This document shows positions 26,069 to 35,245 of a stretch of 64,000 bases of DNA, one piece after another. The notes under the pieces are model-generated. The model did not search any database. It saw nothing but the letters and a program-made list of their open reading frames with translations, and had not been told where the DNA came from. The stretch is from Opitutaceae bacterium (GTDB taxonomy: Bacteria > Verrucomicrobiota > Verrucomicrobiia > Opitutales > Opitutaceae): positions 25,995-89,994 of the forward strand of contig JANQKI010000253.1 of assembly GCA_028281165.1 (NCBI GenBank). The letters are read 5' to 3'. The position numbers and the translations under genes are program-made. Within the stretch, counting starts at the first letter, position 1. Every line of letters begins with the position of its first letter.

Positions 26069-28299
26069 CAGTTTCTTCCTGCCGCCGCGCCTGAAAGCTG
26101 GCGCATGACGTCTGTTTTCGGCCCATCAGCTGCAATTTTGCCTTGATCCATCACGATGATACGATCGACCAGCTTCAGCATCGAGGGCTTGTGAGTAGAG
26201 ATGATCAACGTGCGGTTACCCTCTTTAGCATAATCGTCGATCTGGTTAATGAATTCGCGCTCGGCGTTGGCGTCCATCGAACTGGTGGGCTCGTCCATCA
26301 CTAGAAGAGGAGGTTTCGCCAGTAGAGCTCGGGAAATATTCACCGCTTGCCGTTGGCCTCCAGAAAGAAGATCCCCGCGTTCTCCAACCGGAGCATCGTA
26401 GCCAAGTGGGTGCTTTGATGCGAAGCGCTCCACGCCTCCTCTATTGGCGGCCTCGATCATAGCTTCTTCATCCAGCCAAGGAGCGCCCATCATGATGTTG
26501 TCCTTCAAGTTTCCATAGAAGAGAATGTTCTCTTGGCCGATGTATCCAATTCTTCGGCGCACCTCTGCCGGATCCATTTGACGAATGTCTGTACCATTTA
26601 TTAAGACCATCCCTTCTGATGGCTGGTAGAAGCCTAGGGCTAGCTTTAGCATAGTGCTTTTACCCGAGCCTACACGACCGAGAACGGCTACTTTTTCGCC
26701 AGGCTCGATTTTAAAGTTCGCGTTGCGTAGAGCGGGCGCTGATTCTTTATTGTAGGCGAAGGCGACTTCCTGGAATTCGAGACTCGGCTCGAAATTGGAC
26801 TTTCGAATGTAATTCCTGTTTTCTTCTCTTTCCTGCGGAAGACTGATCATTTCGTTCAACCCTCGAAGGGAAACCAGCGACTGTTGCAGACGAGATAGCA
26901 GAGCGGCAACTTGACCGATGGGAGCCATGGCTCGACCTGTCAAGATTGTGCAGCCGATCAGAGCTCCCATGCTCATCTCTCCAGCTTGTATCCGATAAAC
27001 GGAAACAACTACAATTACCACGGTTGTCATCTGAGTGATGAACATGGTAAAGTTGGTAGCCAGAGAGGAATAGCGACGCGAGCTGGCTTCGCTTTTCGCC
27101 ATTTTGCCTAGGCATTCTTCCATGCGCCTTTGGAATTGACCTGAAGCGGAGAGCCCGCGAATGACTTCAAGGCCATTGATGGCCTCTACGAGGACGGCAT
27201 GCTTCTGAGCGGAAGATCCGTGGGCCATTTCGGCGGCTTTCCTAAGAGGAACACGCATCATTGCTCCTGTGATGAGTATCACACTTATGGATGCTAATGG
27301 GATGATCGCTATCCAACCCGCGATAAAACTCATGAAGCAGAGAAAGAGAACGACGAATGGCAGATCAATGATTGTGGTCATCGAGGCCGAGGTGAAGAAT
27401 TCGCGTAAGCTCTCGTAACCTTTGACTTGATTGGCAAAACTTCCGGCAGACCCTGGCTTATTCTTCATCTTTATGCCTAGAATTCGCTGGAAGATGAAAC
27501 TGGACATGAGAACGTCAGCGTTCTTGCCTGCCTTGTCTATCAGTGTGCCTCGAAGAGATTTAAGGATGAAGTCAAACACATAGACGACACTGATGCCTGT
27601 GGCCAACACCCAGAGCGTATCGGTCGCGTTATTCGGTATCACTCGATCGTATACGTTCATGATGAACAGTGTGCCGGCTACCGCGAATACATTGATGAAT
27701 ACCGCTGCGATGATTACGTTCGCGTAGATTTTCTTGTACTTCCAAAGAGTACCCCAAAACCAGTTTTTGGAATCAATAGAATCGGATGATGTTTTAGCTC
27801 TGTCGTCGAAATTGAATTCCGGCTTGATGAAGATGGCGTGTCCCTCGTAGTCCTTCGAGAGTTCATCAATGCTAGCGACTCTTTCGCCCGTTCCCGTCTC
27901 AGGAAGCACTATGCGTAGCTTCCCGTCTTCAGTTTTTCCTACCAACAGGGCGGCTTGATTCTCCTTAAGCAAGATAGCGCAGGGAAAAACCAGCACGGGA
28001 ATTTTATTCAGAGGGCGTTTAACGATTCTCGCAGAGAAACCCGCGTTAGCGGCTGCTCTGAGAAAAAGTCGGGGGGTGAGCTTGTTATCGACTAGTGGAA
28101 GACCAGAAATGAGCATGTCACTCGAAAGCTGGCGATCGTGCAGCTTGCCAAGCAAAAGCAGACAGTTAAGCAGCGGATCGTCTTGATGGAAGTCCGATTC
28201 TTGCAAGTCGGCTACTAGTCGATTGGAAGGCTCTTCTTCCAACGACCCAGCAGGTAGCCTCGAAGTGGGAGTAGCTTCTTTATGTTGTTCGGTTATCAT
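26068..28299 (-). CDS. Type I secretion ABC transporter with inactive C39-like domain (LapB/HlyB type)
   Basis: 743 residues. Residues about 30-165 are a C39 peptidase-like domain in which the catalytic DCG position reads DPL (DPLLNCLLLLGKLHD), so it is probably a non-cleaving chaperone-like domain as in HlyB and LapB. The membrane part spans about 190-470. The nucleotide-binding domain has Walker A LGRVGSGKST, signature LSGGQRQAV, Walker B LLVMDEPTSSMD and the STHK switch. Such transporters export RTX-type proteins with uncleaved C-terminal signals. No RTX protein is visible in this window, so the substrate is elsewhere. Confidence 0.9.
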   Translation of the reverse strand: MITEQHKEATPTSRLPAGSLEEEPSNRLVADLQESDFHQDDPLLNCLLLLGKLHDRQLSSDMLISGLPLVDNKLTPRLFLRAAANAGFSARIVKRPLNKIPVLVFPCAILLKENQAALLVGKTEDGKLRIVLPETGTGERVASIDELSKDYEGHAIFIKPEFNFDDRAKTSSDSIDSKNWFWGTLWKYKKIYANVIIAAVFINVFAVAGTLFIMNVYDRVIPNNATDTLWVLATGISVVYVFDFILKSLRGTLIDKAGKNADVLMSSFIFQRILGIKMKNKPGSAGSFANQVKGYESLREFFTSASMTTIIDLPFVVLFLCFMSFIAGWIAIIPLASISVILITGAMMRVPLRKAAEMAHGSSAQKHAVLVEAINGLEVIRGLSASGQFQRRMEECLGKMAKSEASSRRYSSLATNFTMFITQMTTVVIVVVSVYRIQAGEMSMGALIGCTILTGRAMAPIGQVAALLSRLQQSLVSLRGLNEMISLPQEREENRNYIRKSNFEPSLEFQEVAFAYNKESAPALRNANFKIEPGEKVAVLGRVGSGKSTMLKLALGFYQPSEGMVLINGTDIRQMDPAEVRRRIGYIGQENILFYGNLKDNIMMGAPWLDEEAMIEAANRGGVERFASKHPLGYDAPVGERGDLLSGGQRQAVNISRALLAKPPLLVMDEPTSSMDANAEREFINQIDDYAKEGNRTLIISTHKPSMLKLVDRIIVMDQGKIAADGPKTDVMRQLSGAAAGRN

Positions 28300-29207
28300 C
28301 AGAGGTTACTGGTCAAATCGATGATGTTCTCATGTAGCTCTTCCATTTCGCGGAGCTTTCTTTCCATCTCTTTTCGCTTTGTAATGTCCTGGATCGTGCC
28401 TTCCAGGAATACTGGCTTTTCTGGATCGTCTTGAATTTTCCAAACGTTCATATCGGCTTCCAACATTGAGCCGTCTTTGCGATGAAAAGCGGCTTCGAAC
28501 TGTTCGCTTTCATTGACCATCTCCCTCAATTGAACAGTACGAGTTTGCCGTGTATTCACATCGTGGATCTCTGGAACGAGAACTTCCACGCTTTGCATGA
28601 ACTCTGTGGGATTCTCAAATCCGAATGCGTTGGCCAATCTTCGATTCGCGTCGAGTAGCGTGCCGTTTTCCGAACAGCGGAAGATTCCGATGTGGGCATT
28701 CTCGAAAAATCCTCGATACTGCGCCTCGCTTTCCTTTAGAGCGCCTTCCAGGCGTTTGTTTTCACGACGATTGGAGGCTTCCTCCAAGTGGCTCTTTATA
28801 GCCGGTACAAGGCGAGCTGTATTGCCTTTCATGATATAATCATGAGCTCCCATCTTCATGAGATCTACGGCCGTTTCCTCGCCAATTTTGCCTGAAACCA
28901 AGATGAAAGGAATGTCGAGCTCATGCTCCTGGAAAACCTTCAAGGCCCTCGTTCCATCGAAATCCGGCATCTGGTAGTCGGAAATGATGATGTCCCATTT
29001 TCTCTCCGAGAGGGCGCTGTGCATCTCCTCTTCCGTTTCCACTCTGTCATGGATAACAGTGTATCCATTTTTCTTTAACAAATTAGCGATGAATTTAGCC
29101 TCGATCTTGGAATCCTCCACGATGAGGACCTTCAATTCGGGCTTTTCTTGGGGCAGCGCGTTGTGGTTCGACTTTTCCATTTCAATTTGGCTATAAAATT
29201 TGATCAC
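28299..29207 (-). CDS. REC-PAS signalling protein without output domain
   Basis: 302 residues: receiver domain about 25-145 (acidic pair ED at 31-32, phosphoacceptor D77 in WDIIISDYQMPDFDG, K in IMKGN) and a PAS domain about 160-285 followed by a short coiled coil that simply ends. No kinase, GGDEF or DNA-binding domain follows. The GTG start overlaps the tolC stop (GTGA); an ATG ten codons in is an alternative. The stop overlaps the ABC gene by one base. A signalling gene inside a type I secretion operon suggests post-translational control of secretion, or a kinase that lost its catalytic end. Confidence 0.82.
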   Translation of the reverse strand: MIKFYSQIEMEKSNHNALPQEKPELKVLIVEDSKIEAKFIANLLKKNGYTVIHDRVETEEEMHSALSERKWDIIISDYQMPDFDGTRALKVFQEHELDIPFILVSGKIGEETAVDLMKMGAHDYIMKGNTARLVPAIKSHLEEASNRRENKRLEGALKESEAQYRGFFENAHIGIFRCSENGTLLDANRRLANAFGFENPTEFMQSVEVLVPEIHDVNTRQTRTVQLREMVNESEQFEAAFHRKDGSMLEADMNVWKIQDDPEKPVFLEGTIQDITKRKEMERKLREMEELHENIIDLTSNL

Positions 29208-30514
29208 TGAACAAGAAGCGCTTCGAGCAGATCTCCTGAAGCAGCTAGAGCTCTATAGGCGGCTTGGAGGCGATTGTATCGCTCTTCGGCAACAGATGAT
29301 TTTGCTGACAGAAGCTCGTTTTCGACATCGAGCACGTTTATAAGAGCTCTTTGGCCTAACTCGAATTGCTTGCGATAAGCTGAGACAACCGACTCCATTG
29401 AGCTCATGTAGTCCTTTAATTGATACAGTCTTTCTTCTGATGTCTGGAGATTGCTTAGGGCGCTCAAGAAATCCGATTGAGCAACGAGATGAGCGTAGTT
29501 GAGATCGAATCTGGCCTTTTGATAGAGCGAGTTGGCTCTCCTTAATTCCGCGCTCCGACTGCCTCCATCGAATAGGTCCATAGAGAAAACGACAAAGGCT
29601 GCTGCTTCCTCTCTAGGTCCGAGTCTTTTCGAATCGCTAGCATCGCCTTGAGCTAACAAACTGAATGTAGGTGAATAAGCGCTACGAGAAACACTTACTT
29701 TGGCATCCGAGGCGGCGAGATTGGCTTCGGCTAGACTTATGGCAGGATTGCGGCTTAGATCGACCTCGTCGATTGAAACGGGCAGGGCCCATTCCGGAAA
29801 TTCGGGTTCGGTCAACTCCAACGGGTCTTCTCCCGTAAGCTCCTTGTAGTTGATGATAGCCAGATCTAGCTGGCGGCGACGGTTCTCCAGAGTGGCTTCC
29901 GCCATTGCCAATCGAGCCTGCACTAGATCGACATCCGCTTTGGGCCCAGCTCCGCTAGCGAATTTCCGATTCATTTTTTCTAAAGCGTCTTGATGGCCGA
30001 AAACGTTTTCGTTCGCGTAGCCAATCAGTTCTTGGTACCGGATAATGTCTACATAGGTGTTGGCCAGATTCAGAACCAGATTTTGCTTTAGATCGTCAAT
30101 GGCTCTGATACTCGATTGATAGTTGTATTCAGCTTCGCGGATACGATTGCGCGTCGCTCCTCCATCGAAAACCAACTGATTGGCGGATATCGAAGCATCG
30201 CCCCGTTCTCCAAGCTGTTTTCCCGATACGCCGAAATTATTGAAATGCTCTTCGCCGCCTTTGGCGTTGAAGGCTAATGCGGGGCGTAGTCTGCTTCTTT
30301 CGAACCGAATCGTATTGAATTCCGCTTCCGAACGAGACGTTTCGCTTTTCAGTCGCGGGTGATAGTCAAGAAGACCCATTATCGCGTCGCTCAAAGTTTG
30401 GCCGGAGAGGCTTTGAGCGCTCAGTAAAAGTACGCAAATACACGCCCACCAATGGCGACCTGGCGCGATTGTGGGATTAATGCGTGGACGTGGGCTATGT
30501 GGTTTTGTTTTCAG
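29204..30514 (-). CDS. TolC-family outer membrane efflux protein, apparent non-standard start
   Basis: Outer-membrane channel of the type I secretion operon. The mature part has paired OEP repeats (AEFNTIRFERSRLRPAL; FELGQRALINVLDVENELL). The first ATG/GTG/TTG-type start in frame is a TTG at 30394, which gives 396 residues but cuts off the signal peptide. Upstream the same frame stays open to 30526 and encodes HWWACICVLLLSAQSLSGQ, a clear signal peptide. No ATG, GTG or TTG occurs in frame between the stop at 30529-30527 and 30394. A CTG at 30514 (leader starting KTKPHSPRPR) is the best candidate; ATT at 30481 or ATC at 30469 are alternatives. Confidence 0.85.
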   Translation of the reverse strand: MKTKPHSPRPRINPTIAPGRHWWACICVLLLSAQSLSGQTLSDAIMGLLDYHPRLKSETSRSEAEFNTIRFERSRLRPALAFNAKGGEEHFNNFGVSGKQLGERGDASISANQLVFDGGATRNRIREAEYNYQSSIRAIDDLKQNLVLNLANTYVDIIRYQELIGYANENVFGHQDALEKMNRKFASGAGPKADVDLVQARLAMAEATLENRRRQLDLAIINYKELTGEDPLELTEPEFPEWALPVSIDEVDLSRNPAISLAEANLAASDAKVSVSRSAYSPTFSLLAQGDASDSKRLGPREEAAAFVVFSMDLFDGGSRSAELRRANSLYQKARFDLNYAHLVAQSDFLSALSNLQTSEERLYQLKDYMSSMESVVSAYRKQFELGQRALINVLDVENELLSAKSSVAEERYNRLQAAYRALAASGDLLEALLVQ

Positions 30515-30667
30515 CGTAGTCCCGATTTAGGCGATAATCACTATTATCGCTTGGAATTAGCTGAACTTAAGCCACTGCCATTTCTTGATGGGCGAATTCT
30601 AAGGGAGGTGAGGGAAACTGCCTAATTTCGCATCTTTGAGATACCTGAAATCGATTGCTCCTTTGAT

Positions 30668-31642
30668 TTAGGCTGAAGCGATGACTGCTTTGACAACGGC
30701 TTCGTGAATTTTGGGAGAAGTTGCGACAATTCCTTTGTTCGTTTTTAGTGTTCGCCCTCTCGAAAAATCCAAAGAATTGCCTAATGTGTCTGAAATCCTG
30801 CCACCTGCTTCTTGCAAGATAATGTAGCCTGCGGCGTGATCCCAAATTTTTTCCTCGTATCCTGGTCTTGTCGGAAGTCTTAGGTAGACCGATGCCTGCC
30901 CTCGAGACACTACAGCGTACTTGCATTGACTGTCCATTCGGAAAGGCTCGGCTTTGGTCCCGAGGAGATCCGCGATCTTCTGCGCTCGATCATGCTTAGT
31001 GTGCCCTGATTCTACTGATTCGCAAAAGGAGGCGAGCGATGGATCCTCAATACCGTCTGCCTTTATCACCCGAGAGTCTTCGATTTCATTCAGGGGCGCT
31101 TGGAATGCGCCCTGTCCTTTAACGGCAAATAGCAAACAACCTTTTTGCCCGTCATCTAAAGAAAGATTTGGGCATCCTAGAACGCCAAGCTGAACCTCTC
31201 CCTCGACTATCAATGCCAAAGCGATCGCATACTGATCGCCTCTGAGAAACCCCTTTGTCCCGTCTATCGGGTCCAGTGTCCAGAATCTCCCTTGGTCTCC
31301 TCCTTTATTTCCACCTCTGCTAATGGCATCCAGGATTACTTTCTGGTCCATGTCTGTATCGACTTCTTGGACATGCTTTGCAATGCGTTGAAGAAGTTCG
31401 GCGTTCTCGGGTTTAATTAGGTCGCCTGTGTCTTCTTCGCCTACCGCTGGATCTTCAGGAAAAAGCTTGCCCAGTGTATTCAGTACGAGAGCCTGGGCTC
31501 CAAAGTCAGCGACGGTTACGGGAGACTTGTCGTTTTTATCAAGAGTTTCCTGGCTTGATAGACCTTTTTGAGTGGCCGAACAAAGTTGGCTTGCGAGCTG
31601 GACCGCCTGTTTCGCTACCGCGAGTTCCTTTTCTAGAGGCAT
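30668..31642 (-). CDS. 3'(2'),5'-bisphosphate nucleotidase (HAL2/CysQ-like)
   Basis: 324-residue member of the inositol-monophosphatase superfamily; expected to remove the 3'-phosphate of PAP/PAPS left by sulfate assimilation. Metal-site motifs are EEDTGD, LDPIDGTKGFLRGDQYAIAL and WDHAAGYIILQEAGG. The GFLRGDQYA block is typical of the HAL2 type found in plants, fungi and some bacteria rather than short proteobacterial CysQ. Single gene; cysK, another sulfur gene, lies 3.6 kb away. Confidence 0.85.
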   Translation of the reverse strand: MPLEKELAVAKQAVQLASQLCSATQKGLSSQETLDKNDKSPVTVADFGAQALVLNTLGKLFPEDPAVGEEDTGDLIKPENAELLQRIAKHVQEVDTDMDQKVILDAISRGGNKGGDQGRFWTLDPIDGTKGFLRGDQYAIALALIVEGEVQLGVLGCPNLSLDDGQKGCLLFAVKGQGAFQAPLNEIEDSRVIKADGIEDPSLASFCESVESGHTKHDRAQKIADLLGTKAEPFRMDSQCKYAVVSRGQASVYLRLPTRPGYEEKIWDHAAGYIILQEAGGRISDTLGNSLDFSRGRTLKTNKGIVATSPKIHEAVVKAVIASA

Positions 31643-31728
31643 AATGAAATCAGTAAATCGCTAATAATCTCTGCAAGCTTTAACTTATCTTCTTAACTTC
31701 AGTTTGAATTTCCTGCTAGCGTATCGAC

Positions 31729-32580
31729 GTGCTTAAGACAATTGAACCATGTCTCTTTTCTTTCGATCTGGAATGGGTCCCCGATCCTGCCTCAGCGGAG
31801 ATTCTTCACGGAGTTAATTTAGAGGGACCCCAGTCCTTCGAGTCTGCAATGCGGTGTCTTTGGCGAGACGCTGGAGCCACTGAAGAGCAGCCCCAGCCTT
31901 ACCTTAAAACCGTTCTTTGTCGTATCGTTTCCGTTGCGGGCGTTTTTCGAGAAGTTTCCATGGGCGATGTAAACCTAAAACTGGTTTCGTTGCCTTCTGA
32001 TCCCAATGATCCAGAAAAACGCAACGAGCGGGTCATTCTTCATGCTCTCCTCAAGTCCATTGGCGCTCGGAAGCCTCAGCTAGTTGGCTATAATTCTCAC
32101 AATGCGGATGTTCCAATAATCGTTCAGCGATCCATTGCGCATGGTCTATTCGGCGAAGGTATGGGAGAGAGACCGAACAAGCCTTGGGAAGGCGTGGACT
32201 ACTTTAGCACATCGAGCGATTTCAATATCGATCTCGCTCCGATGGTTGGCAGGTACGCTCAAACGCCCAAGCTTCATGAAATCGCCAGTCTTTCAGGAAT
32301 TCCTGGAAAAGTGGATACGGATGGTGGAAATGTGCCCAATTTATGGTTGCAGGGCAATTACAAGGCAATTGTCGACTACAACGAATTCGATGCCCTCACG
32401 ACTCATTTACTCTGGGCCCGTATCGCCCATTTCTCCGGCCTTCTTGGCGATCAGGCTTACGCTCATGAGCAAAAGCTTGTAAGAAATTTAGCGATACAAG
32501 AGTCGGAAAAAGGGAAAAAGCATTTCGAGCGCTATTTGGAAGAATGGGATCGGCTTAAGAAATTGATCGAGAATCGCTAA
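31729..32580 (+). CDS. Predicted 3'-5' exonuclease, PolB-exonuclease-like
   Basis: 283 residues from a GTG start. It matches the stand-alone DnaQ-like fold family related to the exonuclease domain of DNA polymerase B: FSFDLEWVPDP (Exo I, Asp and Glu), LVGYNSHNADVPIIVQRS (Exo II) and a C-terminal VDYNEFDALTTHLLW (Exo III with Tyr and Asp). No polymerase domain is present. It stands alone between - strand genes; a DNA repair or RNA-processing role is inferred only from the family. Confidence 0.82.
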   Translation: MLKTIEPCLFSFDLEWVPDPASAEILHGVNLEGPQSFESAMRCLWRDAGATEEQPQPYLKTVLCRIVSVAGVFREVSMGDVNLKLVSLPSDPNDPEKRNERVILHALLKSIGARKPQLVGYNSHNADVPIIVQRSIAHGLFGEGMGERPNKPWEGVDYFSTSSDFNIDLAPMVGRYAQTPKLHEIASLSGIPGKVDTDGGNVPNLWLQGNYKAIVDYNEFDALTTHLLWARIAHFSGLLGDQAYAHEQKLVRNLAIQESEKGKKHFERYLEEWDRLKKLIENR

Positions 32581-32607
32581 GTCTCAATTGCTCTTGGCCC
32601 TATCGAA

Positions 32608-34842
32608 TTAAAGTCCAAGCTGCTTTTTCTCTATTTTCTCTTTTTGTATTTCGCTTTTCGGTTGGCGAAATAGAGCGACTCTGAAACCGATGCTGCTGCT
32701 ATTAGCATCTGGGCTGTACCAATTACGATTCGCGGTGCGGCAAGCATAAGGATTATTGCTCCAGCAACCGCCGCGTACTGCGCGTACTTTACTCGCATCG
32801 GAGTTTACCATGTCAGTGAGGATGCTAGTGAAGAAATCGTCGTTGCGGTCTTTGCACCATTCCCAGACGTTTCCGTGCATATCGTAGAAGCCCCATGGGT
32901 TTGGCTTCTTCGATCCAACCTTGTGCGTTTGAGCGTTGCTGTTGGCTGCGTACCATCCGAATTTCGATAGGTGCTCCTCTCCATCGCCATAGCTGAACAT
33001 TGTATTGGTTCCAGCACGACAAGCATAGACCCATTCTATCTCACCAGGTAGTCTGAATTGATAATCGTCATCTAGGTCATCGGGTATGAGACTGTTTAAT
33101 TCCTGACAAAATCTTTGGGCATCGTACCACGATACTTGCTCAACAGGCAGGTCCTTTTCGCTATCCGATTTAAAAAAGCTAGGGTTGAACTCCATTATGG
33201 ATTGGAAGACGCGTTGAGTAACAGGAAATTGGCCAAGCCAATAGCCTTCCTTTATTTCGACTACTATAGGCGATTTGCGATGCCCAATTGTAAACGATCC
33301 TGGCTCTACCCAAAGCATATCCAGAAACACATCTTCATCTATACCGAAGGAGACGGGCAAGCCGACTGTTGGCGTATCCGGAATCGCTCCCGTTGTAATG
33401 GCTTGATCAAATCGCGCTCCTTCCAAAAGGCATTTCTTGAAGTTTACTTCGCTCAAATCCGCATCCTGAAAATTCGCGTTTCGCAAGTCTGCTCCTTCAA
33501 TAACGGCTCCTTTAAGATCAGCTGCCTCGAAACCGAAAGTCGAAAGCTGGAGATCGCGCATGATAAGCTTTTTGTCCTTCAAGTCCTCATCCATGCCACG
33601 ACCCTTTACAATGAAATCGATCATTTTATTGGTCGCGAAATCCGGTACCACGATCTCTTTTTCATCACTCGAATCAAAAATGCTTTGCACTGCTAGAAAA
33701 TCGCGAAACGTTTGATGGATGAAGCGATAATGCGTTTGGCCTGCTTGATCCCGAAAACGATGCAGGAGAGCGCTCGGCAAAAACTCAACGGCTCTCAATG
33801 GAATATTGTTCTGTATTGAAATAAAGGATTCAATTGCAATGTTTTCGGGAATTGATTCTAATCCCTCCTTTACCATTAAAAGGGCGATTTGCTTTACGGC
33901 ATTGTATAACGACTCGATGGATACATTAAGGTTTTCCTTTTCGTGAGCTTCCTCTTCACGTATCAGCCATTGAATGACAGCCGTTTCGATGATGGAATAT
34001 TCATCGTTTGCTGGCTCGTCGCTTTTCATTAGATCTTCGATGAGCGACAGCATTTGCGGACGAAAACGCAGTTTGCCCATCGACTCCACTCGGGAGTAGG
34101 CGAGTTCACTCTTGGCTCGTCGCGCGATCTTATCCTTCCAGTTGCGCTTGAAACGCTTCTCAAGGTAAGCCGAGACTTGGTCCTCGTCGAAATCGAGAAG
34201 CATCATGGTTGGGCAATCGAACTCTCCGATTTTGCCCTCCTCTTCGTCCAATTCGGGATTCTTGATGTTTTGGAGAAAATAGCGATTTTGGCAGGAAATA
34301 AAAACGCGCAGAAAACCGCGCGTTGCTTCGAGCAGTTCAAGAAGTCTCTGTCTGGCGTTTCCTTTGGCTAATGGATCCTCGTCTAAGCCGTCTAGAAGGA
34401 TCACTGTTTCCATTTCCTTCTCGATTAATTTGATTTTGCCGATCGCATCCTGACCAAGGGAAATGAATTCGCAGCGATAAGGAACTGGGCGGTGCTCCGT
34501 TGCGTGAGCGAGTTTGAGCATAGTCAGGAGCGACGTCTTTCCCGTGCCTGAGTCGCCCAAGACAAGCATCTGTCGTCCTCCTGCCTTCGAGGGATCAACG
34601 CCATTGCCTAGGAATAGATTAATAGCATCGAAGGCTAGGCACGGTTCTTTGCCATTATTGTCGGTATGGTCTTTGTAGCGACAACGCGGTTCTACATAGT
34701 TTCGTAAGAATGACTCAGGATCTCGTAAAATGGCATCGATTTGCGAGCCCTGGGATGCCCCTCGCTTGCGTGATTTGCGCAAGCTTTCCTCGATAGGCTT
34801 TAGCCACTCGGCAGAGATGTAGGTTTCAACCATTTCCGACAT
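32608..34842 (-). CDS. NACHT/STAND-like NTPase with pentapeptide repeats and FGE-fold domain
   Basis: 744 residues, no membrane segment. Residues about 70-420 are a P-loop NTPase: Walker A GDSGTGKTS (96-104), Walker B TVILLDGLDED (146-156), then a helical region. About 430-475 are pentapeptide-like repeats (ADLKGAVIEGADLRNANF). About 495-730 is a formylglycine-generating-enzyme/sulfatase-modifying fold (EVSWYDAQRFCQELN, MHGNVWEWCKD, RAVRGGCWSNN, IGFRVALF). The paired active-site cysteines of true FGE are not evident, so this part is more likely a ligand-binding lectin-like fold. Sensor-NTPase-effector proteins of this plan often act in signalling or phage defence; no effector enzyme is visible here. 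Single gene, own upstream region with a palindrome. Confidence 0.8.
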   Translation of the reverse strand: MSEMVETYISAEWLKPIEESLRKSRKRGASQGSQIDAILRDPESFLRNYVEPRCRYKDHTDNNGKEPCLAFDAINLFLGNGVDPSKAGGRQMLVLGDSGTGKTSLLTMLKLAHATEHRPVPYRCEFISLGQDAIGKIKLIEKEMETVILLDGLDEDPLAKGNARQRLLELLEATRGFLRVFISCQNRYFLQNIKNPELDEEEGKIGEFDCPTMMLLDFDEDQVSAYLEKRFKRNWKDKIARRAKSELAYSRVESMGKLRFRPQMLSLIEDLMKSDEPANDEYSIIETAVIQWLIREEEAHEKENLNVSIESLYNAVKQIALLMVKEGLESIPENIAIESFISIQNNIPLRAVEFLPSALLHRFRDQAGQTHYRFIHQTFRDFLAVQSIFDSSDEKEIVVPDFATNKMIDFIVKGRGMDEDLKDKKLIMRDLQLSTFGFEAADLKGAVIEGADLRNANFQDADLSEVNFKKCLLEGARFDQAITTGAIPDTPTVGLPVSFGIDEDVFLDMLWVEPGSFTIGHRKSPIVVEIKEGYWLGQFPVTQRVFQSIMEFNPSFFKSDSEKDLPVEQVSWYDAQRFCQELNSLIPDDLDDDYQFRLPGEIEWVYACRAGTNTMFSYGDGEEHLSKFGWYAANSNAQTHKVGSKKPNPWGFYDMHGNVWEWCKDRNDDFFTSILTDMVNSDASKVRAVRGGCWSNNPYACRTANRNWYSPDANSSSIGFRVALFRQPKSEIQKEKIEKKQLGL

Positions 34843-35245
34843 TTTTCGCTTCGAGATCTCCCAAAGCGAATGGTCGTTGAGTACTCCTTGGTCGATCCAT
34901 TATCGGAATATCGGCCTAAAAAAGAGCCTATGAAGCGACAAATGCTCAAGCCCAGTGGAGAAATCACCCCATCATCTACTCATTTTCTCTCGTGCATTCG
35001 AAACTAATCGGCTTTCTCGCACGTATGGCTTGGAAGAAGACAAACGGTTCTAGTCTTAGGCAGCCGCCTCGATTCTGATTGAAAACAACCTTTAGATGGG
35101 CAACTTCGAAAGTCGATCTGGTCTCGCTGGCCAACGTTCTTATCGAGTCTAGAATTCGTTTCTTTCAATGCGTTTTCTGCGATTCTAACCTCCTAATATT
35201 CAACGATTTTCTATTCATCATCTTTCAACCTTAAACATAGTTAAA
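34843..35245. other. Divergent intergenic region with inverted repeat
   Basis: About 400 bases between the NTPase gene (- strand) and cysK (+ strand). Directly upstream of the NTPase start lies TTCGCTT (34845-34851) and AAGCGAA (34864-34870), enclosing GAGATCTC (34853-34860). This could be an operator or leader hairpin of the NTPase gene. The rest is AT-rich near cysK; I cannot assign a confident promoter and see no RNA gene. Confidence 0.4.

Noticed and set aside
32608..33350. Diversity-generating retroelement target (FGE-fold variable protein)
   Set aside because: No reverse transcriptase, template repeat or A-biased variable repeat seen near the 3' end.
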